Shown here: positions 41,501 to 52,539 of the stretch, in pieces
How the letters are laid out: the number at the start of each line of letters is the position of its first letter
Numbering within the stretch: the first letter of the stretch is position 1
Notes under the pieces: model-generated
What the model saw: only the letters and a program-made list of their open reading frames with translations
Told to the model about the DNA's origin: nothing
Databases searched by the model: none
Translations under genes and position numbers: made by a program
Assembly: GCF_014639075.1 (NCBI RefSeq)
Contig: NZ_BMFS01000002.1
Location: forward strand, 1 to 64,000
Direction: 5' to 3'
From: Glycocaulis albus
GTDB lineage: Bacteria; Pseudomonadota; Alphaproteobacteria; Caulobacterales; Maricaulaceae
DNA length: 64,000 nt

Positions 41501-41728
41501 TGTGATCTCGCTGCCCGACGCGGTTTCCACCGAGTTGTCGGAATCGATCACCACGGCCGGGCCGCTATTTCCTGTGAGGGTTACACGCCCGCTCGAGGTG
41601 ATGACGACATCACCTGCGGTGGAGGTGCGCACCGGGCTGGTGCGTTCATTGCTGATCTCTTCATCGGCCCAGACCGGCGATGAGCACAGGGCTGCAACCG
41701 ATGCAGCAGCAAGAAGACGACGGCGCAT
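38507..41728 (-). CDS. Autotransporter (type V secretion) outer membrane protein
   Basis: A 1073-aa self-secreting surface protein. A signal peptide (cleavage near VWA21) is followed by a passenger of about 760 residues with repeated Gly/Asn/Ser/Asp-rich beta-helix turns, and a C-terminal autotransporter barrel from about residue 790 (LAGLWIQEFGYYADRT, YRGYGVGLAVGIDRPLG) ending in the aromatic residue expected for outer membrane insertion (LRMNF). No protease or adhesin motif is evident in the passenger, so its role is unknown. Confidence 0.9.
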   Translation of the reverse strand: MRRRLLAAASVAALCSSPVWADEEISNERTSPVRTSTAGDVVITSSGRVTLTGNSGPAVVIDSDNSVETASGSEITINDRNGAVGIFAESGRTGEIVHGGRIAMADADVNGNQSLDEAFENYTNERDKTGILIGSPAGAAFSGDVIVEGGSTINVTGQDSYGIRVASDIDGDLAFSGGVNIVGENSIGIAIEGNSTGDVRILQGGTVNTLGSGSTAVSVTGDVDGAVSIAGQVRSNGFRINDRASQAIFEALADREASDVAENSRLAGAAVIIAGSVRDGVFIAGPTSTNSAGGSVQVTGSAPALAIQPGENASGPVTIGEVVYEEPDTSEGAEEGDLVTVERGYGLVIDGNVNAAGVFDGIDTRAILISGRDVNGNIQAVILAEAGMQVTGTATATTFDGHAQTITIGEGAQMAGINNSGTISALVFRGYDGDGFGDPVYGQGTAVALSIESGSDVGRIDNSGLITATLNVGGSAATGIVISSDAVTDISNTGRIRAVTSNYEATNSPTLIAVDARAMTSGLTISQSAPADEDADEPAIVGDVYFGAGADTMSLTAGRMDGDIYFGNGADRLIVHGAEFRGALNTGDGQLEIDVEDATLALGLTSQTHITSARFGNGGVLNLVLDSDSTSSAALIATGEIAFEDGSELSVSLSELVGQSREYRVLSAGTLTVVDESVILEAVDTPFLYTANLERDAGDPNSLVLSLERKTAEQIGFDPNRAAVYDAAISLFDDVSSLGNAIASIRDADAFYRAYDQLLPEYAASAIQFALASHDAAAGAVSTRLRNARLSPSELAGLWIQEFGYYADRTDTALGPGYRGYGVGLAVGIDRPLGPFYAVGVSLAGAASEIEQIGLDNDPMTTLMGQVSGYAAIDLGGIDASFTASAGINRFETQRNIGIGSYTGSTSADWGGWHYSLSAQAGRDIPLGNWVVRPEASLTWLSISEDGFNEIALDNTAPELALFVDSRTTSALTGGATVTVARRFERAGSWWLPYARVGYRGDFSGNSGETTARFGQNGTPFTLRAAEMPSAGLLAGFGFSAGSNYTTFTFAYDADYRDEYVNHVLRLVLRMNF

Positions 41729-41860
41729 AAAGACCCTCCGGCGGACATTCCCCTCTGGCCCGGCAATTGCCCGGCGCAGTAAGCCACGCAGAGTCTTAGA
41801 CGATGCTTCTGCGCCCGTCGACCACTCAGACGTGCTTGTAATCTTTCCATGACAGTCACG

Positions 41861-41888
41861 AAAAGGCCCGCCGGAGAACCGGCGGGCC
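41861..41888 (-). terminator. Rho-independent terminator of glnA
   Basis: Minus-strand perfect 10-bp stem GGCCCGCCGG/CCGGCGGGCC (41879-41888/41865-41874) with a 4-nt loop and TTTT immediately after, 24 bp past the glnA stop. Confidence 0.9.
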
Positions 41889-41912
41889 TGCTTCTTGCGA
41901 AGAATGGTCTGG

Positions 41913-43316
41913 CTAGACCTTGTAGTAGAGCTCGAACTCGACCGGGTGGGGGTGGTGCTCGATCCGGCTTACCTCTTCCATTTTCAGATCGATATAGGCA
42001 TCGATCTGGTCATCATCCATCACGCCGCCCTTTTTCAGGAAGGCACGGTCGGCATCGAGGTTTTCCAGTGCCTCGCGCAAGTTCCGGCTGACCGTCGGGA
42101 TGTCTTTGAGCTCTTCGGGCGGCAGATCGTAGAGATCCTTGTCCATGGCGTCGCCAGGGTGGATCTTGTTGGCGATTCCATCGAGGCCGGCCATCAGAAG
42201 CGCGGTGAAGGTCAGGTAGGGATTGCCGGCCGGGTCGGGGAAGCGCGCCTCGATGCGCTTGCCCTTGGGTGAGCCGACATAGGGAATGCGGATCGAGGCG
42301 GAACGGTTGCGCGCCGAATAGGCAAGGAGCACCGGCGCCTCATACCCCGGCACCAGACGCTTGTAGGAATTGGTGGTCGGGTTGGCGAACGCATTGATGG
42401 CGCGCGCGTGCTTGATGATGCCGCCGATATAGTAGAGGCACATCTCCGACAGGTCGGCATATTTGTCGCCTGCAAACAGCGGCTTGCCGTCTTTCCAGAT
42501 CGACTGGTGGACGTGCATGCCCGAGCCATTGTCGGCATAGACCGGCTTCGGCATGAACGTGGCCGTCTTGCCGTAGGACGCGGCAACGTTGTGCACGATG
42601 TACTTATAGAGCTGCATCCGGTCGGCCATGTTCAGCAGCGTGGAGAATTTCATCCCCAGCTCGTGCTGGCTCGGCGCCACCTCGTGGTGGTGCTTTTCCG
42701 GTTCAAGGCCCAGCTCGCGCATGACGGCCAGCATCTCGGTGCGCATGTCCTGCGCCGAATCGATCGGCGGGACAGGGAAGTAGCCGCCTTTCGGCCCGGG
42801 CCGGTGTCCCAGATTGCCCCCCTCCATCATGGTGCCGGAGTTATATGGGCCTTCCTCGGAGTCGAGCACATAACCAGTCTCGTTCTGGGCGGTTTTCCAG
42901 CGCACATCGTCAAAGACAAAGAATTCCGCTTCCGGTCCGAAATAGGCGGTGTCGCCAATGCCGGCCGCTGCCATGTAGGTCTCGGCCTTCTTGGCAGTTG
43001 TGCGTGGGTCGCGATTATAGGGCTCGCCCGTAATCGGATCATAGATGTCACAGAACACCGCGAGCGTCGGTTCCTGGAAGAACGGATCGACGAAGGCACC
43101 GGCCGTGTCGGGCTTGAGCACCATGTCGGACTCGTTGATGGCCTTCCAACCATTGATGGACGAGCCGTCAAACATCTGGCCGTCCTCGAAGAAGTCGGCA
43201 TCGACCATGGACTTGTCGAAGGTGACGTGCTGCAGCTTGCCGCGCGTGTCGGTGAAGCGCAGGTCCACATACTCGATATTCTCGTCCTTGATCTTCTTCA
43301 GGATCGCGTCTGACAT
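41913..43316 (-). CDS. glnA: Glutamine synthetase, type I
   Basis: Makes glutamine from glutamate, ammonia and ATP as a dodecamer. The 467-aa chain has [16 protein letters not shown], the ATP and metal motifs ([19 protein letters not shown]) and the regulatory tyrosine Y396 in DLYDLPPEE, the adenylylation site of GlnE. GAGGA precedes the ATG. glnB lies 68 bp upstream on the same strand, and a strong terminator follows. Confidence 0.97.
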   Translation of the reverse strand: MSDAILKKIKDENIEYVDLRFTDTRGKLQHVTFDKSMVDADFFEDGQMFDGSSINGWKAINESDMVLKPDTAGAFVDPFFQEPTLAVFCDIYDPITGEPYNRDPRTTAKKAETYMAAAGIGDTAYFGPEAEFFVFDDVRWKTAQNETGYVLDSEEGPYNSGTMMEGGNLGHRPGPKGGYFPVPPIDSAQDMRTEMLAVMRELGLEPEKHHHEVAPSQHELGMKFSTLLNMADRMQLYKYIVHNVAASYGKTATFMPKPVYADNGSGMHVHQSIWKDGKPLFAGDKYADLSEMCLYYIGGIIKHARAINAFANPTTNSYKRLVPGYEAPVLLAYSARNRSASIRIPYVGSPKGKRIEARFPDPAGNPYLTFTALLMAGLDGIANKIHPGDAMDKDLYDLPPEELKDIPTVSRNLREALENLDADRAFLKKGGVMDDDQIDAYIDLKMEEVSRIEHHPHPVEFELYYKV

Positions 43317-43384
43317 GTCGTCCTCGTTTCAGTGTTGTGCGCCGAACAGGCGCTCGGGGATGATGGTAAGGCGGGGCGCGGCGT

Positions 43385-43777
<393 letters not shown>

Positions 43778-43833
43778 CTAATCCGGGCGCCACTCATCGC
43801 AGCAGGGCAGCCCTGCCCGAATGTGAGGCACGA

Positions 43834-45366
43834 ATGTTCAGATGTATGGCAGCGGGCCTGCCAGGTCCCGAATTGCTGGACTGCGGCGCGATGCGCCGCT
43901 CAGACGCTTTTGCGGTCGATCAGGGTGTTCCATCAGCCGCATTGATGGAGCGGGCAGGACAGGCCGTCGCCGACGCTATCACTGCGCGGTGGGCGCCGCG
44001 CCCGGCGGCGATATTGTGTGGTCCGGGCAATAATGGTGGCGACGGGTGTGTCGTTGCGCGCCTGCTGGCAGAGCAGGGCTGGCCGGTGGAAGTGTTTTTC
44101 GCCAGTGACAGGGAAAAGCTCGCCGGGGATGCGCGCCGGGCATCCGATAGCTGGCATGGCAGGGCGCGACCGTTGACTGCCTTTGATCCGGCTGACTTCT
44201 CGCTGGTGGTGGATGCGCTTTTCGGGGCAGGGCTGTCGCGTCCGCTGGACGGTGCCGCGCTCCATGCGGTTGAGACCGCCAATTGTGCGGACCTGATCCG
44301 CGTGGCGGTCGATGTTCCCAGCGGGATAAGCGGCGATTCGGCGGCGGTGGAAGGTGCCGCGTTCAACGCGGATCTGACCGTGAGCTTTCACCGGCTCAAG
44401 CCGGCGCACCTGTTCGCGCCCGCCCGCGAACACTGCGGAGAGCTTGTCTGCTCGGGTATCGGGATCCCGCCCGGCTGGCAGGAAGCGGCGGGCCCGGTTG
44501 CGCGGCTCTCGTCGCTATCAGACATCGCCATGCCTGTCATGGCTCACCGCGCCAGCCAGCACAAGCATCAGCGCGGGCGCCTTTGCGTGCTGGCCGGTGG
44601 TCCTGGAGCGACCAGTGCGGCGCGGCTGTCTGCCGAAGCCGGGCTGGCCATGGGTGCCGGTCTGGTGACTTTGCTGTGCCCGCCCGCTTCGCTGATCGAG
44701 TCCACGCAGATCTCTGCGCCGGTCATGACCCGTCCGGTGCGCGAGGCGGATTTCGCAGACACGCTCGCCGCGCATCGCGCCAGCGCTCTGGTGATGGGGC
44801 CAGGAGCCGGTGCCGATCAGCGGCTCAAGGAGCGGGTGCTGGCCGCACTCCGGGCGGGAACACCGCTGGTGCTGGATGCTGATGCTCTCACGGTTTTTGA
44901 AGATGCGCCGGCAGCCCTGTTTGCGGCACTGCATCCGGGCGCGGTCCTGACCCCCCATGCAGGCGAGTTTGAGCGCCTCTTCCCCGGTGTGCTGAACGAA
45001 AGCGCGACACCGCTCGTGGCCGCACAACAGGCATCCGCGAGGGCGGGAGCTGTTATCGTGTTGAAAGGGCCGGCAACGGTAATAGCGCCGCCCTCCGGCG
45101 AGGCACACATCAATGCCTGCGCCAGTGCCCGGCTGGCCACAGCCGGAACCGGGGATGTGCTGGCGGGCATGATTGGCGGGCTGATGGCGCAAGGCATCGC
45201 GCCCTTCGCTGCGGCGGTCAGTACCGTGTGGCTGCACGGTCAGGCGGGCTTTCTGCTACCGCCCGGCGGCAATGCCGGGGATCTGGTCAGATGTATTCCT
45301 GCGGTGCTGTCAGCCGCACTTGATGAGCAGTCCCGCCAGCGCGCGCTCGCAAGGCTTTCCCGGTAA
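43834..45366 (+). CDS. nnr: Bifunctional NAD(P)H-hydrate epimerase / ADP-dependent dehydratase
   Basis: Repairs hydrated NADH and NADPH. The 510-aa fusion has an N-terminal YjeF epimerase domain (MERAGQAVADAI, LCGPGNNGGDGCVVARLL, DVPSGISGDSA) and a C-terminal ribokinase-like dehydratase domain (GPGAGADQRL, DADALTVF, LTPHAGEFERLFP, TAGTGDVLAGMIGGL). GAGG precedes the ATG at 43834. Divergent from glnB across a 110-bp gap containing a short palindrome at 43802-43816. Confidence 0.95.
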   Translation: MFRCMAAGLPGPELLDCGAMRRSDAFAVDQGVPSAALMERAGQAVADAITARWAPRPAAILCGPGNNGGDGCVVARLLAEQGWPVEVFFASDREKLAGDARRASDSWHGRARPLTAFDPADFSLVVDALFGAGLSRPLDGAALHAVETANCADLIRVAVDVPSGISGDSAAVEGAAFNADLTVSFHRLKPAHLFAPAREHCGELVCSGIGIPPGWQEAAGPVARLSSLSDIAMPVMAHRASQHKHQRGRLCVLAGGPGATSAARLSAEAGLAMGAGLVTLLCPPASLIESTQISAPVMTRPVREADFADTLAAHRASALVMGPGAGADQRLKERVLAALRAGTPLVLDADALTVFEDAPAALFAALHPGAVLTPHAGEFERLFPGVLNESATPLVAAQQASARAGAVIVLKGPATVIAPPSGEAHINACASARLATAGTGDVLAGMIGGLMAQGIAPFAAAVSTVWLHGQAGFLLPPGGNAGDLVRCIPAVLSAALDEQSRQRALARLSR

Positions 45367-45452
45367 CAGATAAACCATGGCCCTCCGGCGTGGGCGGGGC
45401 TATAGGCTGAAAGCTGACAACGCGAAGACGAATCCAGCTTCCGGACCTGCTC

Positions 45453-47735
45453 ATGACCAAGAAGACCGCCGCCGAGACTGCCCAGTCCCGCACTGACGAG
45501 GACGCGCTGGCATTCCATCGCCAGGAACCGCCGGGCAAGCTGGCTCTGGCACCGACCAAGCCCATGGCCACCCAGCGCGACCTTGCGCTGGCTTACAGCC
45601 CCGGCGTGGCAGCGCCGGTCAAGGCCATCGCGGCGGACCCTGATGCCGTCTACGACTATACTTCAAAGGGCAATATGGTCGCCGTTGTCTCCAATGGCAC
45701 GGCCATTCTCGGCCTCGGCAATCTGGGACCGCGGGCTTCAAAGCCGGTCATGGAAGGCAAGGCTGTGCTGTTCAAACGTTTTGCCGATATCGATGCGTTC
45801 GATTTGGAGATCGACTACGAGGATCCCGAAAAATTCATCGATTGCGTGGCCGGATTCGGGGACAGTTTTGGCGGCATAAACCTGGAAGACATAAAGTCTC
45901 CCGAATGCTTTGAAATTGAAGCGAAACTGCGCGAACGCCTGGCCATTCCGGTATTCCACGACGACCAGCACGGCACGGCGATAATCGCGGCTGCGGGCCT
46001 GATGAATGCCTGCCATCTGACCAACCGCAAGTTTGAAGACCTGAAGGTTGTGCTGATCGGGGCCGGGGCGGCTGGCCTTTCGGTCCTGGAGCTCATCAAG
46101 TCGCTCGGCGTGCAGCACGATCATGTCACCATCATTGATGTGAACGGCGTGGTGCATAGCGGCCGGGATGACCTGCATCCGCGCCTTGCGGCGCATGCCC
46201 GTGAGACAGACTTGCGCACGCTGGATGAGGCCATGGTGGATGCCGACGTGATGCTTGGCCTGTCGGCGGGCGGCATTGTCAGCCAGTCCATGGTCAAATC
46301 CATGGCCGCCGACCCGATCATTTTCGCCATGGCCAATCCGGTGCCGGAGATCATGCCGGACCTCATCAAGCAGGTCCGCTCCGACGCGATCATTGCGACG
46401 GGCCGGTCCGATTTTCCCAATCAGGTCAATAACGTACTGGGCTTTCCTTACATCTTTCGCGGTGCGCTCGATGTCCGTGCCACCACGATCAATGAGGAGA
46501 TGAAGCTGGCGGCCGCGCGGGCGCTGGCAGACCTTGCCCGCACCGATGTGCCCGATGAGGTGGCCAGAGCCAATCGTTCCGCCCGCCTCAGCTTCGGGCG
46601 CGACTACATAATCCCCTCGCCATTTGACCCCCGCCTGATCTCGTTTGTGCCGCCTTACGTGGCACAGGCTGCCGTGGATAGCGGAGTGGCGCGCCTGCCC
46701 ATGCCGGAGGCGGGGTCCGGCTACCGGGCCCGGCTGGCACGCCGTCTCGATCCGACTGCGGCGCTGCAGCAGCACATTACCGAGGTCATCAAGGCCGAGC
46801 CCAAGCGGATCGTGTTTGCCGAAGGCGAGGAACCCAGCGTGATCCGCGCCGCCGCTGCCTTCCAGGCACAGGGGCTTGGAACGCCGGTCCTGGTCGCGCG
46901 CGAGCGCATCGCCGAGGCCAATATGAAGGAGCTGGGGATCGATCCGGGTTCGCTGGAAATCTGGAATGCGCGCCTGTCGGACCAGAACCCGGATTATGTG
47001 GATTTCCTCTACGAGCGCATGCAGCGTAAGGGCTATCTGCGCCGCGATGTGCAGCGCCTGGTCAATAATGACCGCAATGTCTTCTCCGCCTGCATGCTCC
47101 GTTTTGGCGATGCGGACGGCATGGTGACGGGCGTCACACGTCACTTCATGAACACGCTCTCCGACATCCGCCTTGTACTGGACGAGGCGCCCGGCGGACG
47201 TCTGATCGGCCTGTCGCTGGCGATCAGCCGCGGGCGGACGGTTGTCATCGCCGACACGAATGTCACCGAATTCCCTGAAGCGCCGGAACTGGCCGATATC
47301 GCGTGTGGTGCGGCGGCAGCGGCACGCAAGCTGGGCCTGACCCCGCGTGTCGCCTTCCTGTCCTATTCCACCTTCGGCAATCCGCCGGGTATCCGCACCG
47401 AAAAGATACAGAGTGCGGTGCGCCTGCTGGACGCGCGTGGCGTGGATTTTGAATACGAGGGCGAAATGGCGGCAGACGTCGCCCTGAACCCCGATCATCA
47501 CGAGGCCTACAGCTTCTCGCGCCTGTCTGGCGCTGCCAATGTGCTGGTGATGCCGGCTGTTCATTCGGCGTCTATCGCGACGCGGCTATTGAAAGCGACC
47601 GGCGGCGCGACAGTGATCGAGGGCCTGCTCGTGGGGCTCGAAAAGTCAGTGCAGATCGCCCGGCTCGGCTCGCCGGTATCCGACATCGTGAACCTTGCAG
47701 GCATGGCGAGTTTCGACCTTACCCACAGGCCGTGA
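45453..47735 (+). CDS. maeB: NADP-dependent malic enzyme with phosphotransacetylase-like domain
   Basis: Oxidatively decarboxylates malate to pyruvate with NADP. At 760 aa it has the MaeB architecture: malic enzyme N-terminal and NAD-binding domains (residues 1 to about 430; [40 protein letters not shown]) fused to a C-terminal phosphate acetyl/butyryltransferase-like domain (about 450-760) that is regulatory in this family. The start at 45453 has no strong ribosome site. Confidence 0.95.
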   Translation: MTKKTAAETAQSRTDEDALAFHRQEPPGKLALAPTKPMATQRDLALAYSPGVAAPVKAIAADPDAVYDYTSKGNMVAVVSNGTAILGLGNLGPRASKPVMEGKAVLFKRFADIDAFDLEIDYEDPEKFIDCVAGFGDSFGGINLEDIKSPECFEIEAKLRERLAIPVFHDDQHGTAIIAAAGLMNACHLTNRKFEDLKVVLIGAGAAGLSVLELIKSLGVQHDHVTIIDVNGVVHSGRDDLHPRLAAHARETDLRTLDEAMVDADVMLGLSAGGIVSQSMVKSMAADPIIFAMANPVPEIMPDLIKQVRSDAIIATGRSDFPNQVNNVLGFPYIFRGALDVRATTINEEMKLAAARALADLARTDVPDEVARANRSARLSFGRDYIIPSPFDPRLISFVPPYVAQAAVDSGVARLPMPEAGSGYRARLARRLDPTAALQQHITEVIKAEPKRIVFAEGEEPSVIRAAAAFQAQGLGTPVLVARERIAEANMKELGIDPGSLEIWNARLSDQNPDYVDFLYERMQRKGYLRRDVQRLVNNDRNVFSACMLRFGDADGMVTGVTRHFMNTLSDIRLVLDEAPGGRLIGLSLAISRGRTVVIADTNVTEFPEAPELADIACGAAAAARKLGLTPRVAFLSYSTFGNPPGIRTEKIQSAVRLLDARGVDFEYEGEMAADVALNPDHHEAYSFSRLSGAANVLVMPAVHSASIATRLLKATGGATVIEGLLVGLEKSVQIARLGSPVSDIVNLAGMASFDLTHRP

Positions 47736-47820
47736 CAAAGAATTCATGAAGCGGCTCTGGCGGGACGGGATGGAGCGGCCTAAATGTGGGGGCAATTCCT
47801 GAACGACCGGACCTCCCTTC

Positions 47821-49242
47821 ATGGCTCAGAAACGCAATGCCCGCGACCTGACGCAGGGCCCGGTGTTCGGGCACCTCATGCGCATGGTTATCCCGATGAG
47901 CTTCGGCATTGTAGCCATGATGCTCGTCGGCATTGTCGATGCGTACTGGGTGGGCCGTCTGGGCACGGTGCAGCAGGCCGCCGTACAGTTCGTCTTTCCC
48001 GTTTCAATGGCGGTGATGAGTATCGCCATTGGCCTAGGGGCAGGGGCCGTTTCGGTTGTGGCGCGCGCCGCCGGGCGCGGTGATGGTGAACGGACGAAAC
48101 GCGTGGCCACCGATGCGGTGCTGCTGGCCCTTCTCATCACGGCGATCACTTCAGCCATCGGCATCGCCCTTATCGGTCCGCTCTTCCGTCTGATGGGCGC
48201 GAGCGAGGCGATGATGCCGTTCGTGCACGACTACATGACGATCTGGTTTGCCGGTATCATCTTCATGGTCGGCCCGATGATCGCCAGCAACATTCTCCGC
48301 GCGCTGGGCGATGCGATCCTGCCAAGCATCATCATGATCATCGCGGCTGTGCTGAACATGATACTGGACCCGATCCTGATCTTCGGTCTGGGCCCCGTTC
48401 CGGCGATGGAAGTGCAGGGCGCCGCGCTCGCCACGCTCATCTCCAACCTGGTTGTCTTCATCGTCGCCATGGCGATCATGATCTTCCGCGAAAAGATCAT
48501 CGACCTGTCATGGCCGGGCTTTTCCGAAATGGCCTGGAACTGGGGTGAGATCGCGCGCATCGGCGCGCCCGCCGCTGGATCCAACATGATCAACCCGATG
48601 GCGATGACGCTGGTCTTTGCCGCCGCTGCGCAGTTCGGCGAACCGGTGGTCGCCGGTTTCGGCGTGGCAGGCCGTGTCGAGGCGCTGGCCCTGATCCCGC
48701 TTTTTGCGTTGTCAGGCTCCATTGGTCCCGTCACGGGCCAGAATGGCGGAGCGGGTCATATCGAGCGCGTGCGCGAGGCGTTCCGGTCAGCCTTCCTGTT
48801 CTGTGCAGGCTGGGGTGTGGCGATGGCGGCTTTACTGGCGGCACTCGCCTATCCGCTCTCCTGGCTTTTCCTGCCATCAGATGAAGCGCAAGCCATGGCG
48901 CGCCTGACATGGTGGATAGCTCCGGTGACCATGGGCGGTTACGGCATTGCCATGGCCGCGGCCGCAGGCTTCAACGGGCTGGGACGTCCCTTGCTGGGGG
49001 TTGGTGTCAATCTGATGCGGTGCTTCCTGCTTCTGGTGCCACTGGTCTGGCTGGGTGCCATACAGTTCGGCCCGGCGGGCATGATCAGCGGCTATGCGCT
49101 GGCCAACGTGCTGGCCGGGGCGGTTACGGCCTTTCTCGTGCTGCGCTACGCGCCGATGAGTGCCGTGGAGAGCAAGGCCCGGCCCGTTGTGCCACCGACA
49201 CAGGCGGCAAGGGCCGGGGTGCCGGTAAAGCCCGCGGAATGA
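47821..49242 (+). CDS. MATE family efflux transporter
   Basis: A 473-aa inner membrane protein with about twelve hydrophobic segments in two homologous halves, as in NorM-type MATE proteins that export drugs or toxins in exchange for sodium ions or protons. The N-terminal half has TQGPVFGHLMRMVIPMSFG and WVGRLGTVQQAAVQF. The substrate is unknown. Its stop codon abuts the stop of the convergent 63-aa gene. Ribosome site weak. Confidence 0.92.
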   Translation: MAQKRNARDLTQGPVFGHLMRMVIPMSFGIVAMMLVGIVDAYWVGRLGTVQQAAVQFVFPVSMAVMSIAIGLGAGAVSVVARAAGRGDGERTKRVATDAVLLALLITAITSAIGIALIGPLFRLMGASEAMMPFVHDYMTIWFAGIIFMVGPMIASNILRALGDAILPSIIMIIAAVLNMILDPILIFGLGPVPAMEVQGAALATLISNLVVFIVAMAIMIFREKIIDLSWPGFSEMAWNWGEIARIGAPAAGSNMINPMAMTLVFAAAAQFGEPVVAGFGVAGRVEALALIPLFALSGSIGPVTGQNGGAGHIERVREAFRSAFLFCAGWGVAMAALLAALAYPLSWLFLPSDEAQAMARLTWWIAPVTMGGYGIAMAAAAGFNGLGRPLLGVGVNLMRCFLLLVPLVWLGAIQFGPAGMISGYALANVLAGAVTAFLVLRYAPMSAVESKARPVVPPTQAARAGVPVKPAE

Positions 49243-49434
49243 TCAGGCGCTGATGACTTCCACCCGACGCTGGGTCGCCGTGGTCGACCAGATCAGCGCC
49301 ACGACCCAGCCAATCACGGTCCAGCCGAGCAGCAGGTTCGTCAGGAAGATGGCAAAGCCATTGTGATGGCCGCGCAGCAGCGCGATCAGCGTGGGCAGGA
49401 AGTGACCAACCAGTATAAGAACGAGGATTTCCAT
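49243..49434 (-). CDS. Superinfection immunity-family small membrane protein
   Basis: A 63-aa protein with two hydrophobic helices: HFLPTLIALLRGHHNG and TNLLLGWTVIGWVVALIWS. This pattern matches the Imm_superinfect family, named after phage T4 Imm, which blocks DNA entry of a second phage. Many members are chromosomal with no proven role. GGAG 8 nt upstream fixes the ATG at 49434. There are no phage genes nearby. Confidence 0.8.
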   Translation of the reverse strand: MEILVLILVGHFLPTLIALLRGHHNGFAIFLTNLLLGWTVIGWVVALIWSTTATQRRVEVISA

Positions 49435-49579
49435 GAACGGGCTCCTTTTATCGATTTTCGATAAAGGTAGTGTGTTTCGCGGCGACCGCAAGTGACAGGT
49501 TCGTAATTTTACCGAGGTGGTTTGGCGGGACGGGTTTCTTGTTGATGTCCGCCAATCCGTGCGTTGCGGAAACAAAACC

Positions 49580-49724
49580 GGGTCCCCGCTCGGGGGCGGG
49601 GACCCGGTTTTTATCACCGAGCTTTTCAACCGGGTTCCCGGGCTTGCCTGTCCCCGTGAAAATGGGGAACCCGGGATCCATGGCTGGGTTCCGGGTCTCG
49701 CTACGCTCGCCCGGAATAACGAGA
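49580..49724. repeat. Palindromic intergenic repeat block 7
   Basis: Fills most of the 301-bp gap between the 63-aa gene and the acyl-CoA ligase. Arms are 49580-49588/49597-49605 (GGGTCCCCG/CGGGGACCC), a CCGGGTTCCCGGG-type element near 49631-49675, and 49689-49695/49710-49716 (TTCCGGG/CCCGGAA, followed by AACGAG). It may serve as the 3' end for the ligase gene. I see nothing else in the gap. Confidence 0.8.
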
Positions 49725-49735
49725 GCTGGGCAGAC

Positions 49736-51373
<1,638 letters not shown>

Positions 51374-51564
51374 GGCGTTTGTCCTCCCGCTCGGATGCTA
51401 CCGGCCATTCACAGTAAGGGCGTGCTGCCCGCCTGTCTGGCCCGTTGTTTGAAGTTGCCGACATCAAAGTCTTGCCCGCGCTGCGATGCAATACCTTTTG
51501 CGCAACTCCTCCTCAGCGGATATGGCCGTGAAGCAGTCTGCGGCCAGCGCGAGGAGGCATTAGG

Positions 51565-52539
51565 ATGCACCTACCCGGTTTCAACGATGTCGCGGAGGCG
51601 GCGGCACGCCTTCAGGGGTTTGCAGTCAGAACGCCGCTGCTCTGGAACCCTGCGCTGGATGAGGCCGTGGGCGGGCGTGTGCTGGTGAAGGCCGAGTGCC
51701 TGCAGCGCACCGGCTCGTTCAAGTTTCGCGGCGCATATAATGCCATCGCCCTGATGACACTGGCTGACCGCGTGCGCGGTGTTGTGGCGTTCTCCTCGGG
51801 CAATCATGCCCAGGGCATTGCCGAGGCAGCAAAGCTGTTCGGCATCCGGGCGACCATCGTGATGCCGGCCGACGCCCCGGCCATCAAGGCCGATGGCGTG
51901 CGGGCGCGCGGCGGCAAGGTTGTCACCTATGATCGCTCAAGCGAGGACCGGGAGGTGATTTCCCGGCGTTTGTGCGAGGAGACAGGCGCCACACTCATTC
52001 CGTCCTTTGACCATTTTGGTGTCATAGCCGGGCAGGGTACGTGCGGGCTGGAGATTGCCGATCAGCTGACGGAGCGCCGCGAGGCGGCGGATCAGCTTGT
52101 CTGCTGTGTCGGCGGCGGCGGACTGCTGGCCGGCATCAATCTGGCGCTGGCGGAACGCGCGCCGGGTATGGCGGTCTATGGCGCGGAACCGGAAGGTTTC
52201 GACGATCACGCCCGCTCGCTCCTTTCAGGCCAGCGTGAGCGTAACGCGCGAAGCTCCGGCTCCCTGCAGGACGCGCTTCTGTCGGACGCGCCAGGCGCAA
52301 TGACCTTCCCGATCAATCAGCCCCGCCTGAAAGGCGTTGGCGTGGTCAGCGATGAGGAGGCCATGGCGGCTGTCGCCTTCGCCTGGCGCCACCTCAAAAT
52401 CGTGCTGGAGCCCGGCGGGGCGTGCGCGCTCGCCGCCGTGCTTTCAGGGAAAATCGACGCGAAGGGAAAGACGACAGTGGTTGTTGCCACCGGCGGCAAT
52501 GTGGATCCGGCCCTGTTTGCGAAGGCGATAGGGGGCTAA
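51565..52539 (+). CDS. Threonine/serine dehydratase (PLP fold type II)
   Basis: Deaminates threonine or serine to the 2-oxoacid. At 324 aa it has the PLP lysine K53 in RTGSFKFRGAYNA, FSSGNHAQGIAEAAK, and the phosphate-binding CVGGGGLLAGI. It lacks the C-terminal ACT-like regulatory domain of biosynthetic IlvA, so it is the short catabolic or serine-racemase-like form. GAGGAGG is 9 nt upstream. The stop overlaps that of the convergent transglycosylase gene. Confidence 0.92.
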   Translation: MHLPGFNDVAEAAARLQGFAVRTPLLWNPALDEAVGGRVLVKAECLQRTGSFKFRGAYNAIALMTLADRVRGVVAFSSGNHAQGIAEAAKLFGIRATIVMPADAPAIKADGVRARGGKVVTYDRSSEDREVISRRLCEETGATLIPSFDHFGVIAGQGTCGLEIADQLTERREAADQLVCCVGGGGLLAGINLALAERAPGMAVYGAEPEGFDDHARSLLSGQRERNARSSGSLQDALLSDAPGAMTFPINQPRLKGVGVVSDEEAMAAVAFAWRHLKIVLEPGGACALAAVLSGKIDAKGKTTVVVATGGNVDPALFAKAIGG

